This document shows positions 28,902 through 40,043 of a DNA stretch of 64,000 nt, in pieces (position 1 is the first letter of the stretch; every line of letters starts with the position of its first letter). Position numbers and translations under genes: made by a program. The notes under the pieces are model-generated. The model saw only the letters and a list, made by a program, of their open reading frames with translations, had not been told where the DNA came from and made no database searches. Origin of the DNA: Yarrowia lipolytica (lineage: Eukaryota; Ascomycota; Dipodascomycetes; Dipodascales); the NCBI RefSeq assembly GCF_001761485.1, contig NC_090774.1:1922001-1986000 (forward strand), written 5' to 3'.

Positions 28902-31900
28902 ATGGACACAAACGCGCTGTACTCGTGCTTCGAGGCCACCACCAACGGCAACCCCAACACCATCAAGCAGGCCGAGGCCCAGCTCAAGGAGGTGGACAAG
29001 ATGCCCGGCTTCATCCACAGCTGTCTGGACATTGTTCGGGAGCCCCAGGCGTCGGACAATGTGCGCAAGGCCGCCTCGGTCTATCTCAAGAACATGGTCA
29101 CTCGAAACTGGAACCCCCACACCTCTTCCAAGAAGCTGATCCGGGTCGAGGAGAAGCCCGAGTTCCGGGAGAAGCTGGTGCCTACTCTTGTATCTGTGTC
29201 CGGGGCTGAGGGCGTCAATTCGCTGCTGCGATCTCAGCTGGTGGCCATGCTGGCATACATTGTCGTGCTGGACTACCCCAAGGACTGGCCATCTCTGCTG
29301 GGCCAGGCTGAGCAGCTGCTTCAGAGCGAGTCGGACCAGGACAAATTCACCGGCGTGCTGATCCTCACCGAAGTCACCAAGCGATACCGATACACCACCG
29401 GCGAGAGCCGAGCGCACCTCAACGAGATCATCACACGCACTTTCCCCACGTTGCTGCTGTTTGGCCAATCGCTGGTGAATCAGGACTCGTACTACGCTGG
29501 CGACATGCTGCGACACATTCTTAAAATGTACAAGTACGCCACCTACTACAAGCTGCCCGTGGAGCTGCAGGGCGACGATTCTCTGCGGCCCTGGGCCGAG
29601 CTGCATCTCAACGCCATCACCCGAACCCTGCCCCAGGAGGTACTGGCTCTGGACGTGGAGGACCGTGAGCTGCATCCCTGGACAAAGTGCCAGAAGTGGG
29701 GCTACGCCAACCTCTACCGAATCTACCACCGATACGGCGCCGAGTCGGTCGTGGCCGCCGAGTACGAGGCCTTCAGCGCCCGATTCAACTCTCAGTACGT
29801 GCCCGAGATTCTGCGGGCCTACTTCCAGCGCATCGAGGGCTGGGCCAAGGGTGAGATCTGGATCTCCGGCAAGTCGCTCTACAAGCTCGTCTACTTTCTG
29901 GAGGACTGCATCCGAGTCAAGGAGAACTGGCACTTGATCCAGGACCACATTGACACTATTGTGCGTCACGTGGTCTTCCCGCTGCTGTGTCTGACTGAGA
30001 ACGACCTCGAGGCGTTTGAGGACGAGCCCGTGGAGTACATTCATCGACGAATCGATGTCTACGACGAAAACCCCACCGCCGACATGGCCGCCACCTCTTT
30101 CCTCATCACCCTGGTCGAGAAGCGGCCCTCCTGTCTGCCTTCTGTGCTGCAGCTGGTCCAGGAGACAGTGCAGGCCAACTCTGGCAACGGAGAGCTCGAG
30201 CCCGCCATTAAGCGTGAGTCTGCGCTGCGAATGTTGGGTGCCATCTCCCATCTCATTATCATGAAGAAGAAGAATGCCCAGTTCCGAACCATGATCGAGC
30301 CATTCCTCATGGAGTACGTGGTGCCCGATTTCACCTCCCCCCACGGCTTTATGCGAGCACGAGCCTGCGAGATGGTCAACTCGTACGCCGACATTGAGTT
30401 CCAGAACCAGGACACGGTGCGAACTCTCTACAGCAAGGTGCTGGTCTGTCTGCAGGACCAGCACCTGCCTGTGCGAGCCGAGGCTGCTCTGGCTCTGCAG
30501 CCTCTGATCCAGATTGACGACGTGCGTGTGGCGCTGGCAGACAACATCACCGCCATCATGCAGCAGCTGCTGGAGCTGTCCAACGAGATTGAGCTGGATG
30601 CCATCTCGGCCGTCATGGAGAACTTTGTGGACTCCTTCTCCGAGCAGCTGGCGCCCTTCGCTGTTCAGCTCGCCACCCAGCTGCGAGACCAGTTTATGCG
30701 AATCGCCCAGGAGCTGTGTGAGAAGAAGAACCCCGACCCGGATGCCGACGACAACTTTGATTTCTACGCCGACGAAGACAAGACTCTGGCTGCCGAGGGT
30801 ATTCTCAACACCATCATTACCCTCATCATGGCCATGGACAACTCCGTGGAGTCCATCTATGCCATTGAGGAGGTGCTGATGCCCGTGTACAAGCTGGTTC
30901 TGGAGCAGGGTCTGGTCGAGTTCCTGGCCGCCATTCTCGAGCTCATTGAGGATACCACCTTCTGCACAAAGTCCATCTCGCCCAACATGTGGGCCATCTT
31001 TGCGGTGCTGTCGGATACGTTTGTGGAGCACGCCATGGACTTCATTGAGGAATTGCAGCCCGTGTTGGAGAACTACATGAACTACGGTGCCGACCAGCTC
31101 AAGCAGAACCCCACCTTCATTGCCAAGATCTGGCACATCATCGAGTCTGTTCTCACCGAAAATGAGGGCCGGCTGTCCTGGCAGGAAAAGGTGTACGCCT
31201 GTCGACTTATTCAGGCTCTCGTGCTCAACTTCCACGGCCACGTGGACGAGTACGTGGAGCGAATCGTCAAGCACACCGTGTCGATTCTGGTTGCCGAGCC
31301 TAACCCCGAGGAGCCCATGAAGCCCGTCTTCCGTCTGCATTTGATTGAGAACATTCTGTCGTGTCTCATCTACAACCCCGTGGCCACCATTGGCCTCCTG
31401 GAGCAGGTCAACTTCACTGCGCCCTTCTTCTCCATGTGGTTCGAGAACATGGAGCAGTTCACCCGAGTCAACGACAAGAAGCTCATTTGTCTTGCTCTGC
31501 TAGCAGTGATCAACAACGCTGCTGCTCTGCCCGAGGCTCTGCAGCAGAACCTTCCCTCTCTGTTCCAGGGACTGGTGTCTGTCATGGGCACTCTTCCCGC
31601 TGCTGAGAAGCACAAGGAGGAGGTGTCCAAGGAGTTCGATCCCACCCTCGGCTCAGATCTGGCTGCATACACTGGCGAGCACTTTGACTATGACGACGAG
31701 GAGGACTTCAACCCCGCTGACCTGCCCGAGGGCGAAGAGGAGGACGAGGAGGATGAGGACGAGGCCTATGCCAAGCTGTTGCAGTCGGAGAGCATTCTCA
31801 GTGGCGGCTTCCGATTCGACGACGGAGATACCGTGGAAGAGGAGGGTCTGGTGGACAACCCCACCGACAGCGTCAACATGTACGCGCAGTTCAAGCAGCA

Positions 31901-32024
31901 GGTGGAGGCGCTCTCACAGAGCAACTCTGGATTGTACCAGACTCTGGTATCTTCTCTTACTCCTGACCAGGTCAAGGTTGTTGAGAACATGTACCAGCGA
32001 GCCGACCAAGCTCCTCGACAGTAA
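28902..32024 (+). CDS. NMD5: Importin-beta family nuclear transport receptor (IPO7/8 type, Nmd5/Sxm1)
   Basis: 1040 residues. This karyopherin class imports ribosomal proteins, TFIIS, Hog1 and other cargo in a Ran-dependent way. Seen: an importin-N domain at the start (QAEAQLKEVDKMPGF, RKAASVYLKNMVTRNW), then HEAT-type helical pairs throughout (MLRHILKMYKYATYYKLP; RARACEMVNSYADIEF), and an acidic loop near the C-terminus (about 945-975) that commonly contacts basic cargo or Ran. Length is close to yeast Nmd5 (1048) and longer than Sxm1 (944), which favours Nmd5, but paralogue choice is tentative. An in-frame ATG at 28830 would add 24 residues unlike the family, so I start at 28902. Confidence 0.9.
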   Translation: MDTNALYSCFEATTNGNPNTIKQAEAQLKEVDKMPGFIHSCLDIVREPQASDNVRKAASVYLKNMVTRNWNPHTSSKKLIRVEEKPEFREKLVPTLVSVSGAEGVNSLLRSQLVAMLAYIVVLDYPKDWPSLLGQAEQLLQSESDQDKFTGVLILTEVTKRYRYTTGESRAHLNEIITRTFPTLLLFGQSLVNQDSYYAGDMLRHILKMYKYATYYKLPVELQGDDSLRPWAELHLNAITRTLPQEVLALDVEDRELHPWTKCQKWGYANLYRIYHRYGAESVVAAEYEAFSARFNSQYVPEILRAYFQRIEGWAKGEIWISGKSLYKLVYFLEDCIRVKENWHLIQDHIDTIVRHVVFPLLCLTENDLEAFEDEPVEYIHRRIDVYDENPTADMAATSFLITLVEKRPSCLPSVLQLVQETVQANSGNGELEPAIKRESALRMLGAISHLIIMKKKNAQFRTMIEPFLMEYVVPDFTSPHGFMRARACEMVNSYADIEFQNQDTVRTLYSKVLVCLQDQHLPVRAEAALALQPLIQIDDVRVALADNITAIMQQLLELSNEIELDAISAVMENFVDSFSEQLAPFAVQLATQLRDQFMRIAQELCEKKNPDPDADDNFDFYADEDKTLAAEGILNTIITLIMAMDNSVESIYAIEEVLMPVYKLVLEQGLVEFLAAILELIEDTTFCTKSISPNMWAIFAVLSDTFVEHAMDFIEELQPVLENYMNYGADQLKQNPTFIAKIWHIIESVLTENEGRLSWQEKVYACRLIQALVLNFHGHVDEYVERIVKHTVSILVAEPNPEEPMKPVFRLHLIENILSCLIYNPVATIGLLEQVNFTAPFFSMWFENMEQFTRVNDKKLICLALLAVINNAAALPEALQQNLPSLFQGLVSVMGTLPAAEKHKEEVSKEFDPTLGSDLAAYTGEHFDYDDEEDFNPADLPEGEEEDEEDEDEAYAKLLQSESILSGGFRFDDGDTVEEEGLVDNPTDSVNMYAQFKQQVEALSQSNSGLYQTLVSSLTPDQVKVVENMYQRADQAPRQ

Positions 32025-32381
32025 ACAGTCAAGGTGAAAAATAGAGCACTGATCACAGTGGTAGATAGTTAACAGAAGAATGAAGTATGTATGGGGAATG
32101 AGCCACGTGGTTGTAAATCAGACAATATCACGTGTCGAGGAACAATAGTACGAGTACTGGCAGTCTATGCTGTCTGGATAGGCCGATACTGCTTTGATTC
32201 TACTGTACAGTTTTTTACCAACTAAGTCTAAGTAATTTTGGAGACTCTTTCATCACAAAACTGATGTTCCTCGACACAAGTTGCAACTTGCAAGTCCCTC
32301 ATACTCTTTACAGCTGTCTTTTCAAATACTGTCTTCACTATATAGAAATGTTGAATTCATAAATAACTTCCTCTCAGCCAC
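32025..32381. other. Convergent 3' spacer between the importin gene and SHM2
   Basis: 357 bp between facing stops. Nothing is recognised apart from A/T-rich 3'-end-like sequence. Confidence 0.5.
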
Positions 32382-34150
32382 TTAAACGGGCAGAGGGAAC
32401 TGGCCGGCCCAGTTGGAGATCTCGGTCTTGAGAGCCTCGATCTTGGGGTTGCCACCAGCCTGGGCAGCAGCCTTGAAGTCCTTGAGCTTGTTGGCCTCCT
32501 TGGGCAGTCCCTGCTGGATCTCAATGGCGAGATCGACGGCTTGCGAGATGTAGTTGGCAATCTTCTTGAAGTCCTCCTCGCCGAAGCCTCGGGTGGACAT
32601 GGCGGGAGCACCGATTCGGACACCACCGGGGACAAGGGCAGACTTGTCACCGGGGATGGAGTTCTTGTTGAGAGCAATGTTGATCTGCTCGCAAACAGTC
32701 TCGACTCGAGCACCGTCAATGCCCTTGTCTCGCAGGGAAACCAGAACCATGTGGGAGTCGGTTCCGCCGGACACGAGGTTGTAACCGAGCTTGTTGAACT
32801 CGGTCTCCAGAGCCTTGGCGTTCTTGAGAACCTGCTCCTGGTACTCCCGGAAAGTGGGGTCAGCAGCCTGCTTCAGGGCAACGGCCAGAGCGGTGATGGT
32901 GTGGTTGTGGGGACCTCCCTGGTGGCCGGGGAAGACGGAGAAGTTGATGGGGTTCTCAAGGTCGTAGAGAATCTCCTTACCAGTCTTGGGGTCGACGGAT
33001 CGGACACCTCGTCGGAAAAAGATCATGGCACCTCGGGGGCCTCGCAGAGACTTGTGGGTGGTGGTGGTGACAATGTCAGCGTACTCAAAGGGAGAGGGGA
33101 TGACACCGGCGGCGATCAGGCCGGAAATATGGGCCATGTCGACAACGAGGTAAGCGCCAACCTTGTCGGCAATCTCTCGCATTCGCTTGTAGTCAATGAG
33201 TCGGCAGTAAGCGGAGGTTCCGGCAACCAGAACCTTGGGTCGATAGAGGATGGCAGTCTTCTCGAGCATGTCGTAGTCGATGATGCCGGTCTCGAGGTCG
33301 ACTCGGTAGGGCATGGTCTCGAAGTAGGTGGAGACGGCGGAGATCTTTCGGTTGTCGGTCTGGTAACCGTGAGAAAGATGGCCTCCGTGGGGCAGATCAA
33401 GACCCATGAGTCGATCGTGGGGCTTCATGATGGCCTGATAGACCTGGAGGTTTGCGGGAGAGCCAGACAGGGTCTGGACGTTGACGCCCCACTTGTCGGG
33501 GGTGACGCCGAAGGCCTTGAGGGCTCGGTTCTGGCACAGAGTCTCGATTCGGTCAATGTGCTGGTTACCACCGTAGTATCGGGCGCCGGGGTATCCCTCG
33601 GAGTACTTGTTGCACATGGGAGATCCAAGGGCGTCGAAAACAGACTTGGAGGTGAAGTTTTCGGAGGCAATGAGGACGATGGAGTGCTTCTGTCGGTCAA
33701 TCTCGTCCTTCATGATGCCCTCGACCTCGGGGTCGAGGTCGTGGAGGGAGGCTTCAATGAGCTGGGTTAGTATGGGTCATTGAGCGTGCGTCGCACTTGT
33801 CCAGTCATTACACTGTGTGTGTGTTGAGGATATGGCGTGAGTGTATATTTAAGAAACGCCCCACAGCCGGAACACAGACGTTACCAGACATTATCGCACC
33901 TCTACAGGCACCTTCATAGCATCAACCAATTGGTCACAAAACACAATTGCAATTGCAATTGTTGTGTACCGTCTGGATTTGCACTGTTACGACGTGTCCG
34001 TGTCACGGTGTCATCAAAATTGGTGAGGTTACACATAACACCGGTTCTGTTGCGGGGCGATTCTGCGGTTGTGTGTCTCTTGTGCACAGACAATTCCTCA
34101 TCGCTGTTACTCACATCCTTATGGTTGTTGGAAAGGGCGTATGAAGACAT
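32382..34150 (-). CDS. SHM2: Serine hydroxymethyltransferase, cytosolic type, two exons
   Basis: Exons 34150-34115 and 33761-32382 encode 471 residues. SHMT converts serine plus tetrahydrofolate to glycine plus methylene-tetrahydrofolate and needs PLP. Exon 1 gives [12 protein letters not shown] and splices in phase 0 to [13 protein letters not shown], matching the N-terminus of yeast Shm2 with no targeting sequence, hence the cytosolic form. Seen: [22 protein letters not shown], and [14 protein letters not shown] with the PLP lysine at about K249. The 353-nt intron has GTGAGT and CTAACCCAG. Codon use is strongly biased, as expected for an abundant enzyme. Length equals the family norm (about 470). 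Confidence 0.96.
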
Positions 34151-35236
34151 GGTGGAGATGTGTTCGATCAATGGTGGTTCAGGCACTACTGTGGAGAGCA
34201 GAACCGTGGAGTTATAACTGCACAAATTTTTTGGCTTTAAATTTGCACCGCTATTGGGTCTGCAGAACTCTGTTGGGGTCCAGGTCACCGCCCTGCAAAG
34301 CAGCTGAGCTGTGGGTCGCGAGGAGATAAGGGCATGTGTGGAGTGCAGCCTGAGTTGCGGCGCCCTGGTCGTCTCGGATCCATTCCACTTGTGCCTCTCT
34401 ACCAGCTCCGTCGTGTGTTCTTCCCATCTAAGGCGGGAAAAAATTTTAGTTTGGTGTGGAAAACGGGCCCTTTTCCCCCGGGAGACTTCTTTTTTTTTTT
34501 TTTTTTTTGCCTGCCCTCACAAACTTACAATTTTATTTTTTTTGGCGTGAACGAAAACGTCACTTTGACTTGTCCCACCCTTTGCTCTGTACACCCGCAC
34601 CTTGGAGCACGCTCTATGCATGTGACTCACATTGGGTTTTGGTGGAAAAGAAAATGGCATCGGACCCGAGTTGAGCAGGAGGAGGATGGGTGGTTGAGAT
34701 CGGACCTATTTGAATGGCGAGCCAACTACAGATATCGAGTCACTTTGACCGACGTCGCATCGGCATACACGCCCACCAATAGGGACATCACAATGACTCA
34801 CTCCACAGCTCATGTATCGTGCTAGCACCGATACTTGTTGCTACTAGATCCACACGCCAATTAGCTGCAAGTACATACGATACGATACCAAAAAACTGGT
34901 AGGTGAGACGATACAGTACAGCGACGTACACTCCCCAGGTCACTCCAGGTCACCCAGGTCACTCCAGGTCACTCCAGGTCACCAAACACACTCGGGATCG
35001 TTCCGGGTATAGAACGGTAATTGGCGGATGGGTCTGGAATCAACACTGGATCAAGCAGATGCACATGTGCCCAGCAGTGGATAGACAGATCCAGACCACT
35101 GTAAAGGGCAGAAGGCGATTACATAATCCATCAATATTATGAAAGTACTGTAGGCATTGGCGAGTTGTGACACACTACAAATACTTCCGGTTTCACACGC
35201 TCTCAGAAACAATTCATCTAATAATCTATTAACCAT
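34151..35236. other. Spacer between SHM2 promoter and MET10 3' end
   Basis: 1.09 kb. It holds a poly-T run at about 34489-34508 and a 10-bp tandem repeat at 34935-34983. No gene recognised. Confidence 0.6.
34935..34983. repeat. 10-bp tandem repeat CCAGGTCACT
   Basis: Five copies, two of them one base shorter. Non-coding. Confidence 0.9.
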
Positions 35237-38200
35237 CTAATAAACCTCCAGAACATATCGTCCGGCATCCTTGAGCTCCTCAATGGCTCGAGCCGAGTCA
35301 AGCTTCTCGCCTCGTTCCTCAGCCTCAGTCTCAATGATCTCGGAAAGAACCTGGGTCACATCAGGAACAGGCCAGGTAGGACCACAGAGGTAGAAACCTC
35401 CCTCCTTCTTGACAAAGGCATCAACCAGATCGGGCATGGACTGTCGGATTCGGTCCTGGATGTAAATCTTCTGGGGTTGGTCTCGAGAGAAGGCAGCACC
35501 AATGTGGGTGATGACTCCGGCATCCTTATAGGCCTCCCAGAGCTCTCCGTACAGATACTCCTCTCTCTTGTGTCGAGATCCAAGATACAAGTACACGTCT
35601 CCAATTTCGTGGCCCTGCTCTCTCTGCCAGGCCTTCTCCTCAACAAAGGCCTTGAAGGGTGCCAGACCGGTACCCAGACCAGACATGATGATGGGCTGAG
35701 TGGTGAGAGGAGGCAGCTTCATGACGGAGGGCTTGACAGACACAACCAGCTCCTCGCCAACCTTGAGGTCGTTGATGTACTTGGAAGCCTGTCCGAATCT
35801 CTTTCGGCCCTTGGGGTCCACCCAGTCGACCACCACAATAAGCAGATGGACGGCGTTGGGGTGCACCTTCTGGGAAGAGGCAATGGAATACTCTCGTCGC
35901 TTCAGGGGAGCAACAATCTGGACAAGATCGGCAATGGTGGGTCGGGCAGAAGGGAACTCGGCAAGAATGTCAACAAAAGAATCGGTATCAACCTCAGATC
36001 GCTTCTTGAGCTCCTCGGCACCAGCAGGAGAGGCAATCTTCTCCAGAGCAGCCTTCTCAGCGGCGTCAGTGGCAAAGGGAGCAAGAGCCTCGTAGAATCG
36101 CTTAGGGGGTTTTCCAAAGAGATCGAGGTGCTCTCGGCAGATCTGCAGAACAGTTCGAGTCTCCGATAGAGAAGAGTCCTCAGAGTTTCGGATAGAAACA
36201 AGTTCGTTGGGGTTCAGGCCGTAAGACTCAATGAACTGGTCAACCAGCTCGGCATTGTTTCGAGCGTGAACACCAAGAGCCTCTCCAATCTCGTACTTGA
36301 GACCGGTGCCGGTAATGTCGAACTCGACATGGAAGATGTTTCGGTCGTAATTCTCGGGAGTCACTCGTCGTTTCTCCTGCACCTTTACCACAAAGTTCTT
36401 GGTGGAGATATCGGGTCGCAAAGAGTTCTCGGTTCCGTAGGCCTCCTTGAACACGACTCGCTTGGCAGCCTCGGAAATGGAGGCAGCAGCAGCTCCGCCC
36501 TCCTCGTCCTCACCTCGAACGTTGGCGGGGCCAAAGGCATTGACGGTGAAGTAAGGGGGCACCTCGAGCTCGGTCTCACCCTCAACGGTTCCCCATCCCT
36601 CAGTGTTGATTTCGGTGAGGGCAGATTCGTAGACGGTCTCGGCGAGCTTGGCGACGGTGGAAGCAACCAGCTCGGTGTCGACACCGTTAGCCTGGACAAT
36701 CTTTGTGGTGATCTGATCCAGAGAAAGCTCGGGGTGGGCGAGCTTCCAGAAGGCAAGCTGCTCAATCATGCTCTCGGTTCGCCCAGAGGTCTCGGCATTG
36801 TCTCCGACAATAGAAGGATCAACAATGTGGACAGCGGCACCTGATAGAGCGACAGACAGCTTGAAGGAGTCGGTCAGAGCCTTGTCAAGGTCCTCCTGCT
36901 TGCTAGAGCCGACCAGCAGCAGATCGGTCTCGGGAGCAGTCACGTTGAGAGATCGCACAATGGACAGATCGCTGACAACGGTGAGGCTCTTGGGGATAGC
37001 CCGGTCGGTCGAGATGGTGGTCTTGACCACTCCTCCGGCAGTGTAGTTGTCGTACTCGGAGTAGTAGGTGACGGCAGCCTTGTCCAGAGCCAGAACGTGA
37101 GCAGTGGCAGCTGCGGTGTTGGCAGTGGCAGCATTGTCCAGGTTGAAGAAGGTGTAGTGGGGCTTGGGGGTGGTCTCGATTCCGAGAAGGTCTCCGAGAG
37201 AAAGACCGTCAATCTCCAGAGACCGGGCATACTTGACCTCATGGACCTTGACTCGGCCAAAGTCAGCAGAGAAGGCAATGGCTCCGGACACGTCAGCGAA
37301 CAGCAGCGAGTGCTCGTAGGCAGACTCGACGGCGACAGAGTTCTGGACCTGGCCCACCACGGTGATGGACTCGGTGGTCTTGGGCAGAGTCTTGAGGAAC
37401 TCGGCCTCAAGGAAGGGGGAGTAGATTCGCACGACAATGAGTCCGGCAGACTTGGGCAGAATCTCTCGGGCAGCCTCGGCCTCGGCGGATCCAAACACCA
37501 CATACACCTGCTTGGCATCCGCGGCTCCCTCGTACTCAAACGCCTTGTAGCTGGTTCCTACGGCAGCGTTGAAGTTGTCGAGCACGGCGGCCACGGAGGC
37601 GTTGGAAGAGTCCACCAGCGATGAGTACAGGTCGTACACAGCCTTGGTGGCCTTGATGTCACTGACTCGGGAGGTCTGTCGCAGAAAGTGCAGGCCGTCG
37701 TAGACGTGGACGGTGGGGTTGGCAATCGACAGCAGGGTAGCGAGAACGGTCATATTCTGGGCCTCGGAGGGCTTGGTGGAGGAGACCAGGCCGAGTCCGA
37801 TGCTTCGGGCAACCTCGAACACGGAGGAGTAGTCGGTCACCAGCTGCTCGGCGTCGTGGTCGTAGTCGACAGCGGCAATATTGAACGCCAGAGGGGAGGA
37901 AGCGGTGGGCTTAGCGGAGTAGGTGGCCAGCACGGGAGCCATGAGCTTGAGGGTAGCTGAGGAGGCCAGCACGCTCTGGGCTCCGGAGGGGGCGTTGGAT
38001 CCGGTCTGGTTGTAGATGTAGCCCAGCAGGATAGCGGCGGCTCCGACTCGGGACTCGAGCTCGACAAAGTAAGGGACCTTGCCTGCGCCGTTGGTCTGGT
38101 CCTTGGCGTTCCAGGTCTTGACGGCTCGGTCGAGATCAAACGACTCGGGCGAGTAGGAGAAGAGCGCCTTGGATAGCGCGTAGGCAGTCTGCTCCACCAG

Positions 38201-38362
38201 CGCCTGGCCCGTCAGGTTGGAGGTTCCGGCCACGGAGGCAATGTCTGCCGACAGAGGGAAGGGGAAGGCCGGAGACGAGGTGGTGATCTGCGGCGCCTTG
38301 GTCTTTGCGCCCTTATCGGACTGGGGCGATGCCGAACGGTTGTCCTGGACTGAAGGAGCCAT
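35237..38362 (-). CDS. MET10: Sulfite reductase (NADPH) flavoprotein alpha subunit
   Basis: 1041 residues. Met10 carries electrons from NADPH through FAD to the hemoprotein Met5, which reduces sulfite to sulfide in methionine and cysteine synthesis. Seen: an N-terminal region related to pyruvate:ferredoxin oxidoreductase domains (about 30-640) and a flavodoxin-reductase module (about 660-1041) with RREYSIASS (FAD), GLGTGLAPFKAFVEE (NADPH pyrophosphate) and GGFYLCGPTWPVPDV near the end. The protein ends in VLEVY, with an aromatic residue stacking position typical of this reductase family. Length matches yeast Met10 (1035). I start at 38362 (MAPSVQDN). An in-frame ATG at 38422 would add 20 Pro/Ser-rich residues. 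Confidence 0.95.
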   Translation of the reverse strand: MAPSVQDNRSASPQSDKGAKTKAPQITTSSPAFPFPLSADIASVAGTSNLTGQALVEQTAYALSKALFSYSPESFDLDRAVKTWNAKDQTNGAGKVPYFVELESRVGAAAILLGYIYNQTGSNAPSGAQSVLASSATLKLMAPVLATYSAKPTASSPLAFNIAAVDYDHDAEQLVTDYSSVFEVARSIGLGLVSSTKPSEAQNMTVLATLLSIANPTVHVYDGLHFLRQTSRVSDIKATKAVYDLYSSLVDSSNASVAAVLDNFNAAVGTSYKAFEYEGAADAKQVYVVFGSAEAEAAREILPKSAGLIVVRIYSPFLEAEFLKTLPKTTESITVVGQVQNSVAVESAYEHSLLFADVSGAIAFSADFGRVKVHEVKYARSLEIDGLSLGDLLGIETTPKPHYTFFNLDNAATANTAAATAHVLALDKAAVTYYSEYDNYTAGGVVKTTISTDRAIPKSLTVVSDLSIVRSLNVTAPETDLLLVGSSKQEDLDKALTDSFKLSVALSGAAVHIVDPSIVGDNAETSGRTESMIEQLAFWKLAHPELSLDQITTKIVQANGVDTELVASTVAKLAETVYESALTEINTEGWGTVEGETELEVPPYFTVNAFGPANVRGEDEEGGAAAASISEAAKRVVFKEAYGTENSLRPDISTKNFVVKVQEKRRVTPENYDRNIFHVEFDITGTGLKYEIGEALGVHARNNAELVDQFIESYGLNPNELVSIRNSEDSSLSETRTVLQICREHLDLFGKPPKRFYEALAPFATDAAEKAALEKIASPAGAEELKKRSEVDTDSFVDILAEFPSARPTIADLVQIVAPLKRREYSIASSQKVHPNAVHLLIVVVDWVDPKGRKRFGQASKYINDLKVGEELVVSVKPSVMKLPPLTTQPIIMSGLGTGLAPFKAFVEEKAWQREQGHEIGDVYLYLGSRHKREEYLYGELWEAYKDAGVITHIGAAFSRDQPQKIYIQDRIRQSMPDLVDAFVKKEGGFYLCGPTWPVPDVTQVLSEIIETEAEERGEKLDSARAIEELKDAGRYVLEVY

Positions 38363-40043
38363 TCTTGTTGAGCTAGAGTTGGCGGTTTGTGGGGGGAGAA
38401 AGTTGGCTGGAGAGGCGGGCACCGACTCTATTTATTGCAGCAGGCCCTCCTGACGGGGGGAGCAGCCTTTTTTCATGTGGCTGATCGTGGCTAGTAGCAT
38501 AGGCTCTGTGGCGCGTCATCTGGCTTGAAAATGGCATAAAGTCCCGTGCAAACTCTATGATCACAGATGATGTGCTACCACCCGAGGATTGCGTGGGGGG
38601 GAGGTGTTAAAATGAAACGTTATGTTTTTGCCGCAACGATATGACATGAGCTATTTTGCCATGGGCTGAAATGACTGGCCCAAGGGCAAGTGGATCGCAA
38701 GAGTGCTTGATGACACTCGACGGTGGTGGGTGATTAGAACTCGTCCCAAACATCTTGCCGGAGCCAACAACCTGTGGCTTGCAGAAACTTGTCTGTCACA
38801 AGGTGTGTTCAGGTGGCTAATTCGTGGCTCAGAGAAAGAAAAAGAGGCAAAAAAAAAGCTTGAAAGGCTGAAAAATAAAAAACATTGATTTTTTAAATTT
38901 TTCAATTTTTTTTTTTTTTTGGCATGGCAAGTTTCACTAAGCCACAGATGACGTTAGTTCCAACAACACTCATTGGACCGAGACAAGCCGCAGCAGATGG
39001 ATACACGGGTATGAGTGCGGTACGGGTGCGGCAGTGCGATACTTGTGCGGACTCGTTACAAACAATGACCTTAGACTGGTACTGTACAGACTGGTACATG
39101 CTTCATCTCTCACTAGCCCGATCCGAGAAGACTCTCTCAATTACACCTTGCCAGAAGCCAAACACCCCTGTGGCAATGTGGCAGTGTGGCAAGGTGTAAT
39201 TGTGGCATTGGTGAATCGGTGGCATTGGTGGCCTGTGTCTGTGGCTCTCCGAGTCAGAGCATATTTGCGAGGCGCGAGTTCGATCTGGAGCTGGACGTTG
39301 CAAGCAAACGTGTGTGAATGATGCACTGGCAATATGACAGTTTATGGGCGGTCGGCAGTGTATGGGCGGTCGACAGCGTTGGCAAGAGTGGAATTCGTAT
39401 TCGCGCTTGTGGGATCGGTGACGGTTTCCCACTTGTACCGGTGGTGCGAGTGCTTGATCCACTTGCCAAATTTCTTGCCGATCAGAAGGAACAGAAAAGT
39501 ATGTTAAGTACGACTACAGGCATGTACCCGTAGTTGCGGTGACTAGACACTACCAATGAAACAGTGGTGATTAACTGATGAGCCGCTTCGGTGTACTTTG
39601 AAACCGTCTCTGAAACTCCATCTGGTCTTACTCTGACTGAACACATAATCGGCCTGCAGTTTGTATGTACTGTATGTATATATTTGTAGCTACTTTTACT
39701 GCTGTCAAGCAAGCACCATAGAGACGATGGGGGGGTTTTATCATGTTTGTGGAATTGATGACTCTCTGTCTTTCTTTCTTTCTGATTAGTGGTATACTCC
39801 TCTCCCCCCAGCACTACTACAGTGACTTCTCGTCGCAAAAGCTGTGGTTGCAAAAGTTGTGATTGGTCGTCTGCTTCAACTATCTACCAACTGTAATGTC
39901 AACTATTAACAGCTTTTTACTTCAACTTTCTACCCGCCAAATGCCAACTTTAACCCCACACAATGTGCGCATAATCACATTCACCTTTGACCCCCTCAAT
40001 ATTTCATACCCGCCTCCTCCTCCACTCGATACCACCAAAAGCC
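38363..40043. other. Divergent spacer between MET10 and the Rec114-like locus
   Basis: 1.68 kb with no supported gene. Small frames near 38650-39460 are unlike proteins. A pair of similar GTATGGGCGGTCG-like 12-mers occurs near 39343-39375. No obvious CACGTG site is seen near the MET10 start. Confidence 0.55.

Noticed and set aside
28875-31340. An 821-residue minus-strand frame antisense to the importin gene
   Set aside because: It is the mirror of a codon-biased coding strand (Leu/Val/Gly/His-rich) and is a composition shadow, not a gene.
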